Positions 26,483 through 34,346 of a stretch of DNA of 64,000 bases are shown here, piece by piece. The notes under the pieces were generated by a model, which worked only from the letters and a program-made list of their open reading frames with translations, was not told the origin of the DNA and searched no databases. Made by a program: the position numbers and the translations under genes. The stretch is from Lachnospiraceae bacterium YSB2008. GTDB lineage: Bacteria > Bacillota > Clostridia > Lachnospirales > Lachnospiraceae. Location: contig JHWR01000008.1 of NCBI GenBank assembly GCA_000687655.1, positions 62,001 through 126,000 on the forward strand, given 5' to 3'. Numbering within the stretch: position 1 is the stretch's first letter; each line of letters opens with the position of its first letter.

Positions 26483-28507
26483 ATGTTTAATAATAAGAAT
26501 CTAAAAAACAAATGGAACGTTTTCAAAGAAAACAGTCCTACATCACACATCTGTTTCCTGATCATAGTTGTCAATGTAATATTCATAGCATTGTCAGCCG
26601 TCCTTATTTCTATACTTCCGGAAAATGAAGGGCATTCCATTCCTGAACTGGTACGCCTTGCATTTACACTTATGGTCAATCCGAGTGGTAGATATATTTA
26701 TAGTGATACTTCTATTTCACGTATCGTAACTACCATAGTCGTTCTTCTTGGTATGGTTTCTCTTACCGGTGGTACTGTCGGTTTCGTGACCAGTGTCATT
26801 AACGGTGTTTTGGAGAAGGCTGCAAACAGCCAGAGAGCTCTCAATCTTGAGAATCATATAGTTATACTCAATTATAATAATAAGGTTCCTTCAACAATAG
26901 TTGATTATGGTTTCGATGATGTAAAGAATACATTCATAGTTATTCTTGCCAATGGTAACAAGCAGCGTATCCAGGACGAGATAGACGGTATGTATGACAG
27001 AGAGGGAAATAAGAAACGTTTCAAGAATATTATTGTAAGAGACGGCGATCCTATGAATAAGCTGGATCTGGACAAGATCAATCTTGGTAAAGCAAGAACA
27101 GTTCTGCTCATGACACCGGGCTTTGGCGAAGGAAGCACCATGCATAAAACAGCAAATGGTGATGATATGAACTTTGAAGTGTCGAAGCTGTTCATGTTCG
27201 TAACATGGTATTTTTCTGAGCTGGAAACTGCTTCAAGTACCAATATAGTAGTTGAGACAAGCAGCAAAAACATGGAGAAAATGATAGGCGATTATCATAG
27301 GGAAAGCAGCACCCAGATGTCGGTATCAGTAAACTATAACGAGATTACCGGAAAGATGATAGCTGTTACCTCCATAATGCCTTCAGTTAATCCTGTAATG
27401 AAACAGCTCTTCAGTTTCAAGGGTGTTGAAGTTTATATAGAGGAACCTCCAAAAGGTAAATCTATAGAGGATGAGCTTCTTGAGAACAGATCAGTCATCC
27501 CGATGTTCGATCTTCCGGACGGAAGAGTATATGTTGCTGAAAATGAGGAAGAACTTGATAAGAGAAAGAGTAGATTTGAACTTTCCAAGCCTCTTCCGGC
27601 AAAGAAAATTGTTCCAAAGATTAATTTTGAAAAGTCCAATATAATCATTGTCGGTGTGAACAAGAAGCTTCCATATATACTTGAAAGCTTAGTATGTTTC
27701 AAGAGAGAATATGAAAATGATCAGCTCACAGTCCTTCTTGCAGGTTCTCCTGATGAAGAAGAACAGCTTAAGGCGTATTATGCGGATTCAAAATATGAAA
27801 CTATCCTGCTTCCTGATAAATATAATTATGTTATAGTAAATGACCTTTACGATCCGATGAAGGAACTTGGCGGGCTTACATCAGACAGAGCTGACTCCGT
27901 AATATTCCTTTCAAACGACATGGTAACAAGTGCGCATATAGATGAAAAACCTCTTATGTACTGGTCAAATCTGAAGAAATCCTTCAGAAAGAATGAGAAT
28001 GTTGATGTAATAGTCGAGATACTTGATTCACAGAACCAGAGTATCATCGAACTTAAGAATAAAGATCAGATCATAGTAAGTGATGAATTCCTCGGACATG
28101 TATATGCCCAGCTTGGAAAGAATCCGAAGAGAATAGATGTTATCAAGGATATGATCACTTCCGACGGAGATTCTTCTTCAGTGAACGTTGATCAGGAAGA
28201 AGAAAACGACAGCGATCTTGTCTGCGTTGGGGTTAAGCACTTCTTTGATGGTGCGGATGTTGACCTTACTTTTAAATCCAAGAGAGAACTCATCATATGG
28301 GTTTATGAGGCAACAGATCACAGAGCACTTCCTATAGGTGTCGTAAAAGATTCTGTAGAATACATATTCTCAAGAACAGATGGAAATGATGATGACCTTG
28401 ACAGCACAATACTTCTCGGTGTTGAAGAGGGACAGTATTATCCGGGTAACAGTGATAAGATAGTACTTGAAGAAGATGATGAACTTGTAGTGCTTATGCT
28501 TAACTGA
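26483..28507 (+). CDS. CASTOR/POLLUX-type ion channel protein with RCK-like domains
   Basis: 674 residues from ATG 26483 (GGGGGA 7 nt upstream). Two membrane helices are visible, about 20-43 and 84-108, the second with G-M-V-S-L-T-G-G-T-V-G-F. The linker between them would hold the pore; no K+-channel T-V-G-Y-G filter is present. Two nucleotide-binding-like (RCK/TrkA-N) regions follow: N-H-I-V-I-L-N-Y near 117 and N-I-I-I-V-G-V-N near 388. This architecture is that of the CASTOR/POLLUX/DMI1 family, whose plant members are nuclear-envelope cation channels; bacterial members are little studied. The ion and the gating ligand cannot be read. The small lipoprotein gene begins 16 bp after the stop and the radical SAM gene after that, so all three are probably cotranscribed. 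Confidence 0.8.
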   Translation: MFNNKNLKNKWNVFKENSPTSHICFLIIVVNVIFIALSAVLISILPENEGHSIPELVRLAFTLMVNPSGRYIYSDTSISRIVTTIVVLLGMVSLTGGTVGFVTSVINGVLEKAANSQRALNLENHIVILNYNNKVPSTIVDYGFDDVKNTFIVILANGNKQRIQDEIDGMYDREGNKKRFKNIIVRDGDPMNKLDLDKINLGKARTVLLMTPGFGEGSTMHKTANGDDMNFEVSKLFMFVTWYFSELETASSTNIVVETSSKNMEKMIGDYHRESSTQMSVSVNYNEITGKMIAVTSIMPSVNPVMKQLFSFKGVEVYIEEPPKGKSIEDELLENRSVIPMFDLPDGRVYVAENEEELDKRKSRFELSKPLPAKKIVPKINFEKSNIIIVGVNKKLPYILESLVCFKREYENDQLTVLLAGSPDEEEQLKAYYADSKYETILLPDKYNYVIVNDLYDPMKELGGLTSDRADSVIFLSNDMVTSAHIDEKPLMYWSNLKKSFRKNENVDVIVEILDSQNQSIIELKNKDQIIVSDEFLGHVYAQLGKNPKRIDVIKDMITSDGDSSSVNVDQEEENDSDLVCVGVKHFFDGADVDLTFKSKRELIIWVYEATDHRALPIGVVKDSVEYIFSRTDGNDDDLDSTILLGVEEGQYYPGNSDKIVLEEDDELVVLMLN

Positions 28508-28523
28508 TATAAGGAGGTATTCC

Positions 28524-28784
28524 ATGAAGGTTAATCCAAAGAAAGCGATGCTTATCGGACTTGCAGCATGTACCCTTTTCGGGACCACAAGCTGTGGAGT
28601 AGAGGAAAATGTTGAGCCGGATGTATATGGTCCGCCTTCAGATATTGAAGTGGATGTCGATGATACAGAGGAAGAGACGACTGCTGAAGATAAGAACAGC
28701 AAGGATGACAAGACTGCTACAGAAGAGGTGACTGTGGATGATAATGAACCATCTGTAGTTTATGGACCTCCGACAGATGAATGA
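28524..28784 (+). CDS. small acidic lipoprotein with paired V-Y-G-P-P motifs, candidate radical SAM substrate
   Basis: 86 residues behind a perfect AAGGAGG (28511-28517). Residues 1-23 form a lipoprotein signal peptide; the likely lipidated residue is C24 (T-T-S-C, not ideal at -3), while L-A-A-C at 13-16 fits the lipobox better but leaves too short a hydrophobic core. The rest is strongly acidic (Asp, Glu, Thr) and probably unfolded. V-Y-G-P-P-S-D (34-40) and V-Y-G-P-P-T-D (79-85) stand at either end of it, the second at the very C-terminus. No enzyme motif is present. With a radical SAM/SPASM gene 17 bp downstream, the Tyr-Gly-Pro-Pro sites look like modification targets. That is inference from context and repeat pattern; a structural lipoprotein is the alternative. 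Confidence 0.75.
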   Translation: MKVNPKKAMLIGLAACTLFGTTSCGVEENVEPDVYGPPSDIEVDVDDTEEETTAEDKNSKDDKTATEEVTVDDNEPSVVYGPPTDE

Positions 28785-28801
28785 TGCGAAAGGCATGAGT
28801 T

Positions 28802-29872
28802 ATGACAAAAGAAGAGATTAAGCGAAAGAATCTTGATACTCTGGCCGAGCATCAGGCAAAGCTCTGTAAGACGCCTGAACTCAGGACGCTTTTCTTTGAA
28901 CTTACGTTGAAATGTAATGAGAGATGTTTTCATTGCGGAAGCGGTTGCTCTGCAGATATGCCGGACGGGCTTCCCGTATCGAAGTATATGGAGATTCTTG
29001 ATGAGGTCAAAGAGAATTTCGGGACCGGAGTATATATAGCGCTTACCGGCGGCGAACCGCTTATGTATAAGGATTTCTTTCTGCTTACAGAATATATACA
29101 GAAGCTTGGCTTCAGGTGGGGCATGACCAGTAATGCAACCCTTATAACAAAGGATGTTGCAGAAAAGCTCAGAGATACCGGGATGAGAGGTGTCTCTGTA
29201 AGCATAGATGGGCTTCCGGAAACCCATGACCGCTACAGAAATTTTCCGAATGGCTTTGACAAGGCTATGACCGGAATTCAGAATATGATAGATGCCGGTG
29301 GTATCGGTTCCATAATGGTCACAACCGTGGTCAATCATGAGAACATTAAGGAACTGGACGCGCTGTATGACATATTCAATGATGTAGATATAAATGAATG
29401 GCGGCTTACCGGGCTTGAGCCTATAGGACGCGCCATGGATCATCCGGACATGCTTCTCACCCCGGATGATAATAAGTATCTCATGGAATTCATTACAATG
29501 AAGAGAGAGAAGAAGATACCGGTTGAGTATTCCTGCTGTCATTTCCTCGGTGAGGAATATGAAGCGGAAGTCAGAGACTGGTATTTCCTATGTAATGCAG
29601 GGATATATGTTGCAGGAATAATGGCAGACGGCGCTGTAGGTGCCTGCCTTGATATTCCACGAAATGAAAGAACTGTTCAGGGCAATGTACTGGAAAAATC
29701 ATTTACCGACATATGGAAAAATGAATTCAAACTGTTCAGGACACCATTATATAATCTGAATGAAACCTGCATGGACTGTCCTGAGAAGAAGTACTGCCGC
29801 GGCGGTTCATATCATAGCTGGGACTATGATGATGATCACCAGAAGGTGTGCTTCAAAAATGTTTTATTCTAA
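28802..29872 (+). CDS. radical SAM enzyme with SPASM domain (probable peptide/protein maturase)
   Basis: 356 residues. The radical SAM cluster is C38-x3-C42-x2-C45 in L-T-L-K-C-N-E-R-C-F-H-C; a further Cys is at 49. A-L-T-G-G-E-P-L is the SAM-binding G-G-E-P motif. The C-terminal SPASM region supplies the cysteines for auxiliary clusters: C-N-A-G, G-A-C-L-D and C-M-D-C-P-E-K-K-Y-C-R-G-G, then a last Cys near the end. Radical SAM/SPASM enzymes commonly modify peptides: sactionine, cyclophane or epimerisation chemistry, or anaerobic sulfatase-type oxidation. The tiny lipoprotein gene directly upstream is the natural candidate substrate. No transporter or peptidase gene is adjacent. nnr begins 40 bp downstream and may be a separate unit. 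Confidence 0.9.
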   Translation: MTKEEIKRKNLDTLAEHQAKLCKTPELRTLFFELTLKCNERCFHCGSGCSADMPDGLPVSKYMEILDEVKENFGTGVYIALTGGEPLMYKDFFLLTEYIQKLGFRWGMTSNATLITKDVAEKLRDTGMRGVSVSIDGLPETHDRYRNFPNGFDKAMTGIQNMIDAGGIGSIMVTTVVNHENIKELDALYDIFNDVDINEWRLTGLEPIGRAMDHPDMLLTPDDNKYLMEFITMKREKKIPVEYSCCHFLGEEYEAEVRDWYFLCNAGIYVAGIMADGAVGACLDIPRNERTVQGNVLEKSFTDIWKNEFKLFRTPLYNLNETCMDCPEKKYCRGGSYHSWDYDDDHQKVCFKNVLF

Positions 29873-29912
29873 AACATTGAGTGGTTTAATAATAACGAAA
29901 TGAGGAATTGTT

Positions 29913-31448
29913 ATGTTATATTTTCCGACAGGAAATGAAGCGGGAGCTATAGACTCTTACACTATAGAAAAGATAGGTATACCGCAGATGGTTCTCATGG
30001 AGAGGGCGGCACTTGCGCTTGCTGATGAGATGGAAAAGATCTGTAAAGACAGAGATACAAAGATTCTTGTTATGGCAGAAAGCGGCAATAACGGCGGAGA
30101 CGGTGTTGCGCTTGCAAGGATACTCACCGGAAGAGGTTATAGGGCGGATGTCATGTGCCTGAACGGCCTTAAGACCAGATCAGAAGCTTTCATGAATCAG
30201 CTGAAGATAGCAGAAACTGTGGGCGTCAGCATACATGCAGGAAAGCTTGATATAGAAAACTATGATGTGATAGTGGATGGTATCTTCGGAGTGGGTCTCT
30301 CAAGAAACGTTGAGGGAGTCCACGCAGATGCTATAGATATACTCAATCAGGCGGAGGCTCTTAAAATAGCAATAGATATTCCGTCCGGTATAAACAGTGA
30401 GACCGGTGCGGTTATGGGTACTGCATTTAAAGCTGACTATACAGTGACCTTCGGTTTTACCAAGCTTGGCATGCTTATTGGAGAGGGAAGAGAGTATTCC
30501 GGAAATATCATAGTAAAGGATATAGGATTCCCGGAAAAAGCTCTTCAGGAGAATCTTCCGAAGGCCTATACATTTGATAATTCTGATGCTAAGAAGCTTA
30601 TGCCTAGGAGAAGTCCTTCTTCAAACAAAGGGACTTACGGCAAGGTACTCGTGATTGCCGGATCTAAGGAAATCAGTGGAGCTGCATACCTTTCTGCGGC
30701 AGCAGCCTATGGCATGGGCGCAGGACTTGTCAAAATATTTACAGAGAAATCAAATCGCCGTATAATGTCAGAGCTTCTTCCGGAAGCGCTCCTTGCTACA
30801 TACGACGAGGCTGAGCCTGAGAAGGCTGATATAAGAGAGAGTATCAAATGGGCATCGGCAGTAGTGATCGGACCGGGTATAGGTCAGGGCAAGGCGGCAA
30901 AGCTTTTTCTTGAAAATGTATTGCTCTATGCCGAATGTCCTATAATCCTGGATGCAGATGCTATCAATATTATGTCAACCGACAAAGATCATTTTGACGT
31001 CCTTCTTTCAGCAAGGGAAGGTAAGGGCCAGGTCATAATGACACCACATATACTTGAAATGTCACGTTTCACAGGAATACCTGTTCCTGATATTAAGAAA
31101 GACATTATCAGAGTTGCCGAGGAAACAGCAGATAAAGATAATGTCATAGTAGTTCTCAAGGATGCACGTACTGTTGTGGCAAAGCCACACTCAGGAGATG
31201 CGGATAATGAAACTACTGAAGGCGTATACATCAATACCACCGGTAATTCATCAATGTCCAAGGGCGGTTCCGGAGATGTCCTGACAGGAGTCATAGCAGC
31301 TCTTATAGCGCAGGGCGCAGAACCGTATGACGCAGCACGACTTGGTGTATACCTCCATGGCGCAGCCGGAGACAGGGCTAAGGAGAAGCTCGGCGAATAC
31401 GGTGTAATGGCCAGAGATATAATTGATAATCTTAGTTTACAGGATTAA
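29913..31448 (+). CDS. nnr: bifunctional NAD(P)H-hydrate epimerase / ADP-dependent NAD(P)H-hydrate dehydratase
   Basis: 511 residues, the length of the fused bacterial enzyme. The N-terminal YjeF epimerase domain (about 1-215) has G-N-N-G-G-D-G and D-I-P-S-G-I-N-S-E-T-G. The C-terminal dehydratase domain (about 228-505), a ribokinase-like fold, has N-K-G-T-Y-G-K-V-L-V-I-A-G-S, the catalytic T-P-H and G-G-S-G-D-V-L-T-G-V. Together they repair hydrated, inactive NADH and NADPH. The Shine-Dalgarno is GAGGA 9 nt upstream. alr follows after 12 bp, an order seen in many Firmicutes. Confidence 0.95.
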   Translation: MLYFPTGNEAGAIDSYTIEKIGIPQMVLMERAALALADEMEKICKDRDTKILVMAESGNNGGDGVALARILTGRGYRADVMCLNGLKTRSEAFMNQLKIAETVGVSIHAGKLDIENYDVIVDGIFGVGLSRNVEGVHADAIDILNQAEALKIAIDIPSGINSETGAVMGTAFKADYTVTFGFTKLGMLIGEGREYSGNIIVKDIGFPEKALQENLPKAYTFDNSDAKKLMPRRSPSSNKGTYGKVLVIAGSKEISGAAYLSAAAAYGMGAGLVKIFTEKSNRRIMSELLPEALLATYDEAEPEKADIRESIKWASAVVIGPGIGQGKAAKLFLENVLLYAECPIILDADAINIMSTDKDHFDVLLSAREGKGQVIMTPHILEMSRFTGIPVPDIKKDIIRVAEETADKDNVIVVLKDARTVVAKPHSGDADNETTEGVYINTTGNSSMSKGGSGDVLTGVIAALIAQGAEPYDAARLGVYLHGAAGDRAKEKLGEYGVMARDIIDNLSLQD

Positions 31449-31460
31449 AGGACAACAACA

Positions 31461-32618
31461 ATGAGCACATATCGAAGAGTTGAGGCCGACATCGACCTCT
31501 CAGCAATAAGACATAATATCGAAGCAGTGCAGGCAGTGAACAGTAGCAGCATGAGAACACTTCTTGTTATCAAAGCAGATGCATATGGCCACGGAAGCGT
31601 AAAGCTTGCAAAAGAATTCGACGACATTTCCGATTATTACGGAGTTGCATGCATAGACGAAGCTATGGAGCTCCGACGTGCAGGAATAACAAAGCACATA
31701 CTTATCTTGGGTTATACAGATGAAAGCTACTTCGAAGAAGCTGTTAAGAATGATATAACACTTGCAGTATATGACTCAGAAAAGTGCAGAATCCTTTCAG
31801 ATAAAGCGGCTTCGCTCGGGATGAAAGCAAGGGTTCATATCAAAGCTGATTCGGGTATGTCCAGGATAGGCTTCCAGTGTACTGAGGAAGGCGTGAATGA
31901 GGCAGAAAAACTGCTTCAGATGGAAGGGCTGAATGTTGAGGGTGTATTCACCCACTATGCCAAAGCAGATGAATATGATAAGACAGCGGCAAAGGATCAG
32001 TATGAGAAGTTCTGCTTCTTTGTAAATGAACTTGAAAAACGAGGTGCAGACTTCGCGTTTAAGCATATAGATAACAGCGCCGGAGCCATGGAGATTCATT
32101 CAAAAGGGTTTGACATGATGCGCCTTGGAATAGTAATATATGGGCTATATCCGTCCGAAGAAGTAAGTAAGGATATAGTTCTGGCACCTGCCATGACATT
32201 TAAGTCAAAGGTTGTTCATGTGAAAGATCTTCCTGCAGGAAGAGGCATAAGCTATGGATGGACATTTAAGACAGAAAAGAATATGAGAGTTGCGACTGTA
32301 TCTGCAGGATACGCAGACGGATATCCGAGAGCTCTTTCAAATATAGGAAGAGTAATCATAAATGGACAGTTCGCGCCTATACTCGGCAGGGTATGCATGG
32401 ATCAGTTCATGATAGATGTTTCGGATATTCCTGATGTAAAGGTAGGAGATGATGTAATACTCTTCGGAAGAGATGGTGAAAAAGTCATCTCAGTTGAGGA
32501 AGTCGCAGAACCTGCTGCCAGCTTCAATTATGAGGCGGTCTGCAATATCAGCAGAAGAGTTCCAAGGGTCTACATTAAGGATGGTAAGGAAACAGAAGTG
32601 CTGAATTATCTCAGGTAA
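31461..32618 (+). CDS. alr: alanine racemase
   Basis: 385 residues. The PLP-binding Lys is K38 in V-I-K-A-D-A-Y-G-H-G and the second catalytic base is Y265 in I-S-Y-G-W-T. L-G-R-V-C-M-D-Q and the C-terminal beta-domain are complete. It supplies D-alanine for peptidoglycan and for D-alanylation of teichoic acids, so it serves the same envelope as the GH25 and TagF-like proteins of this window. The start is supported by the conserved R-V-E-A-D-I-D at the N-terminus, though the Shine-Dalgarno (AAAGGA, 31447-31452) overlaps the end of nnr. Confidence 0.96.
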   Translation: MSTYRRVEADIDLSAIRHNIEAVQAVNSSSMRTLLVIKADAYGHGSVKLAKEFDDISDYYGVACIDEAMELRRAGITKHILILGYTDESYFEEAVKNDITLAVYDSEKCRILSDKAASLGMKARVHIKADSGMSRIGFQCTEEGVNEAEKLLQMEGLNVEGVFTHYAKADEYDKTAAKDQYEKFCFFVNELEKRGADFAFKHIDNSAGAMEIHSKGFDMMRLGIVIYGLYPSEEVSKDIVLAPAMTFKSKVVHVKDLPAGRGISYGWTFKTEKNMRVATVSAGYADGYPRALSNIGRVIINGQFAPILGRVCMDQFMIDVSDIPDVKVGDDVILFGRDGEKVISVEEVAEPAASFNYEAVCNISRRVPRVYIKDGKETEVLNYLR

Positions 32619-32651
32619 ACGAGCATTCCATTTTATATAGAGAAAGAATAT

Positions 32652-33449
32652 ATGTTCAGAAAAAAAGACGAAGACAAAGTTGAAGAGGAGATTCTCTCCA
32701 TAGTCGAAGAAGGTCACGAACAGGGCATATTCGAAGATGAAGAGGTCGAGATGATCGAAAGCATACTTGAGTTTGACGAGAAGTATGCCAGAGACGTCAT
32801 GACCAGCAGGAATAAGATTTATGCGCTTGATAAAGAGAGCATAGTCAAGGAGGTCCTCCAGGGCTGCATAGACAGCAGCTATTCAAGATTCCCTGTTTTT
32901 GAAGAAGATATAGATAACATCGTCGGAGTGATTCATTTCAAGGACCTTGTGCGTGCGTATCTCTCACATCCTGATGAAAGGATAGAGACATTCACTGAGA
33001 AACCTATATTTGTTCACCCAACATATGTTATATCAAAGCTCCTCAGGAAGATGCAGCAGGAGAAGTCACATATGGCCATAGTCATTGACGAGTACGGTCA
33101 GACTGACGGAATAGTGACTCTTGAGGATATCATTGAAGAGATAGTCGGAAATATCCAGGACGAACACGATGATGAGGCTTCCCAGTACAGGAAGTTATCT
33201 GAAAGTGAAGTGATAGTTGATGGAATGATGACTCTCAATGATCTGTATGAGCTGCTTCCGGATATTGAATTCCCTGAGAATGACATAGAGACACTGAGTG
33301 GATTTATTCTTTTTATGCACGGAGGATTCCCGGAAAAGAAAGAAGTTATCAAGTTTGATTATGGGGGATATACCTTCCAGCCGCTGAATATTCAGGGCAA
33401 TATCATCAAGCTTGTAAAAATCACCAAGCTTCCTGAGAATAAACAATAA
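32652..33449 (+). CDS. CorC/HlyC-like CBS-domain protein without membrane domain
   Basis: 265 residues. It begins with the helix E-E-I-L-S-I-V-E-E-G and the M-I-E-S-I-L-E-F-D segment that in CNNM/HlyC proteins follows the membrane domain. A tandem CBS pair comes next (about 50-175; V-M-T-S-R and M-A-I-V-I-D-E-Y-G-Q-T-D-G-I-V-T-L-E-D), then the CorC-HlyC C-terminal domain (about 185-262). There is no transmembrane segment, as in Gram-negative CorC. CBS pairs bind adenine nucleotides, and the family is linked to magnesium and cobalt transport, so this may be the regulatory partner of a separately encoded transporter. Names such as hemolysin C are historical. Confidence 0.88.
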   Translation: MFRKKDEDKVEEEILSIVEEGHEQGIFEDEEVEMIESILEFDEKYARDVMTSRNKIYALDKESIVKEVLQGCIDSSYSRFPVFEEDIDNIVGVIHFKDLVRAYLSHPDERIETFTEKPIFVHPTYVISKLLRKMQQEKSHMAIVIDEYGQTDGIVTLEDIIEEIVGNIQDEHDDEASQYRKLSESEVIVDGMMTLNDLYELLPDIEFPENDIETLSGFILFMHGGFPEKKEVIKFDYGGYTFQPLNIQGNIIKLVKITKLPENKQ

Positions 33450-33513
33450 GAGAAAAACAGCTTTATATAAATGTATGAGTTGTTGAAAATACAAGATAGA
33501 AAGAGGAATAAAA

Positions 33514-34245
33514 ATGTCAGGACATTCAAAATTTGCAAACATTAAGCACAAGAAAGAAAAGAACGATGCAGCTAAGGGTAAGATATTTACCATCATAGGA
33601 CGAGAGATTGCCGTTGCCGTAAAGGAAGGCGGTCCGGATCCTAACAATAACAGCAAGCTTCGTGATGTTATTGCAAAGGCCAAGTCAAATAACATGCCAA
33701 ACGATACTATAGAGAGAGGTATCAAGAAGGCTGCCGGAGATGCAAGTTCAGTTAACTATGTAACAAATACATATGAGGGATATGGACCTGCCGGAACAGC
33801 TATAATAGTTAAGACACTTACAGACAATAAGAACAGAACAGCAGGAAATGTAAGAAGCTACTTCACAAAGGGTGGCGGAAGCATAGGAACAACGGGCTGT
33901 GTATCATATATGTTCGATGAGAAGGGACAGATCATAGTTGCTAAGGAAGAGACAGATCTCAGTGCGGATGATCTTATGATGCTTGCTCTTGATCTTGGAG
34001 CAGAGGACTTCTCAGAAGAAGAGGATTCATATGAGATCATAACTGATCCGGAAAGCTTCTCAGCAGTAAGAGAAGGCCTTGAGAAGGAGGGCGTTCCTAT
34101 GGTAGATGCTGAGGTTACTATGATTCCTCAGAACTACGTAACACTTACAGATGAAGAAGATAAGAAGAAGATTCAGAGAATCCTTGATCTTCTTGATGAA
34201 GACGATGATGTACAGGATGTGTACACTAACTACGACGAAGATTAA
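33514..34245 (+). CDS. YebC/PmpR-family protein
   Basis: 243 residues, normal length. The N-terminus [14 protein letters not shown] and the three-domain layout are typical, with [12 protein letters not shown] and Y-E-G-Y-G-P-A-G in place. Members have been described as transcription regulators and, more recently, as translation factors that relieve ribosome stalling (the mitochondrial TACO1 relation); which role applies here is open. A terminator follows within 15 bp of the stop. Confidence 0.93.
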   Translation: MSGHSKFANIKHKKEKNDAAKGKIFTIIGREIAVAVKEGGPDPNNNSKLRDVIAKAKSNNMPNDTIERGIKKAAGDASSVNYVTNTYEGYGPAGTAIIVKTLTDNKNRTAGNVRSYFTKGGGSIGTTGCVSYMFDEKGQIIVAKEETDLSADDLMMLALDLGAEDFSEEEDSYEIITDPESFSAVREGLEKEGVPMVDAEVTMIPQNYVTLTDEEDKKKIQRILDLLDEDDDVQDVYTNYDED

Positions 34246-34257
34246 TGTGAACCAAAT

Positions 34258-34302
34258 GGGACGGTTCTCGATGGGCAACACCATTTGAGAATCGTCTCTT
34301 TT
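34258..34302 (+). terminator. terminator after the yebC-type gene
   Basis: GGGACGGTTCTCGATGG pairs with CCATTTGAGAATCGTCTC (G-U pairs and one bulge) and is followed by TTTT. Confidence 0.8.
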
Positions 34303-34346
34303 ACATTTTATAAGAATAAATGTAACGATTTCGGGAAGGTATCAGT

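Noticed and set aside
28524-28784. Bacteriocin or secreted peptide precursor with leader and transporter
   Set aside because: It has a lipoprotein signal, no double-Gly cleavage site, and no transporter gene nearby; kept as a lipoprotein substrate candidate.
32652-33449. True hemolysin
   Set aside because: The name is historical; CBS and CorC domains point to a regulatory role and there is no secretion signal.
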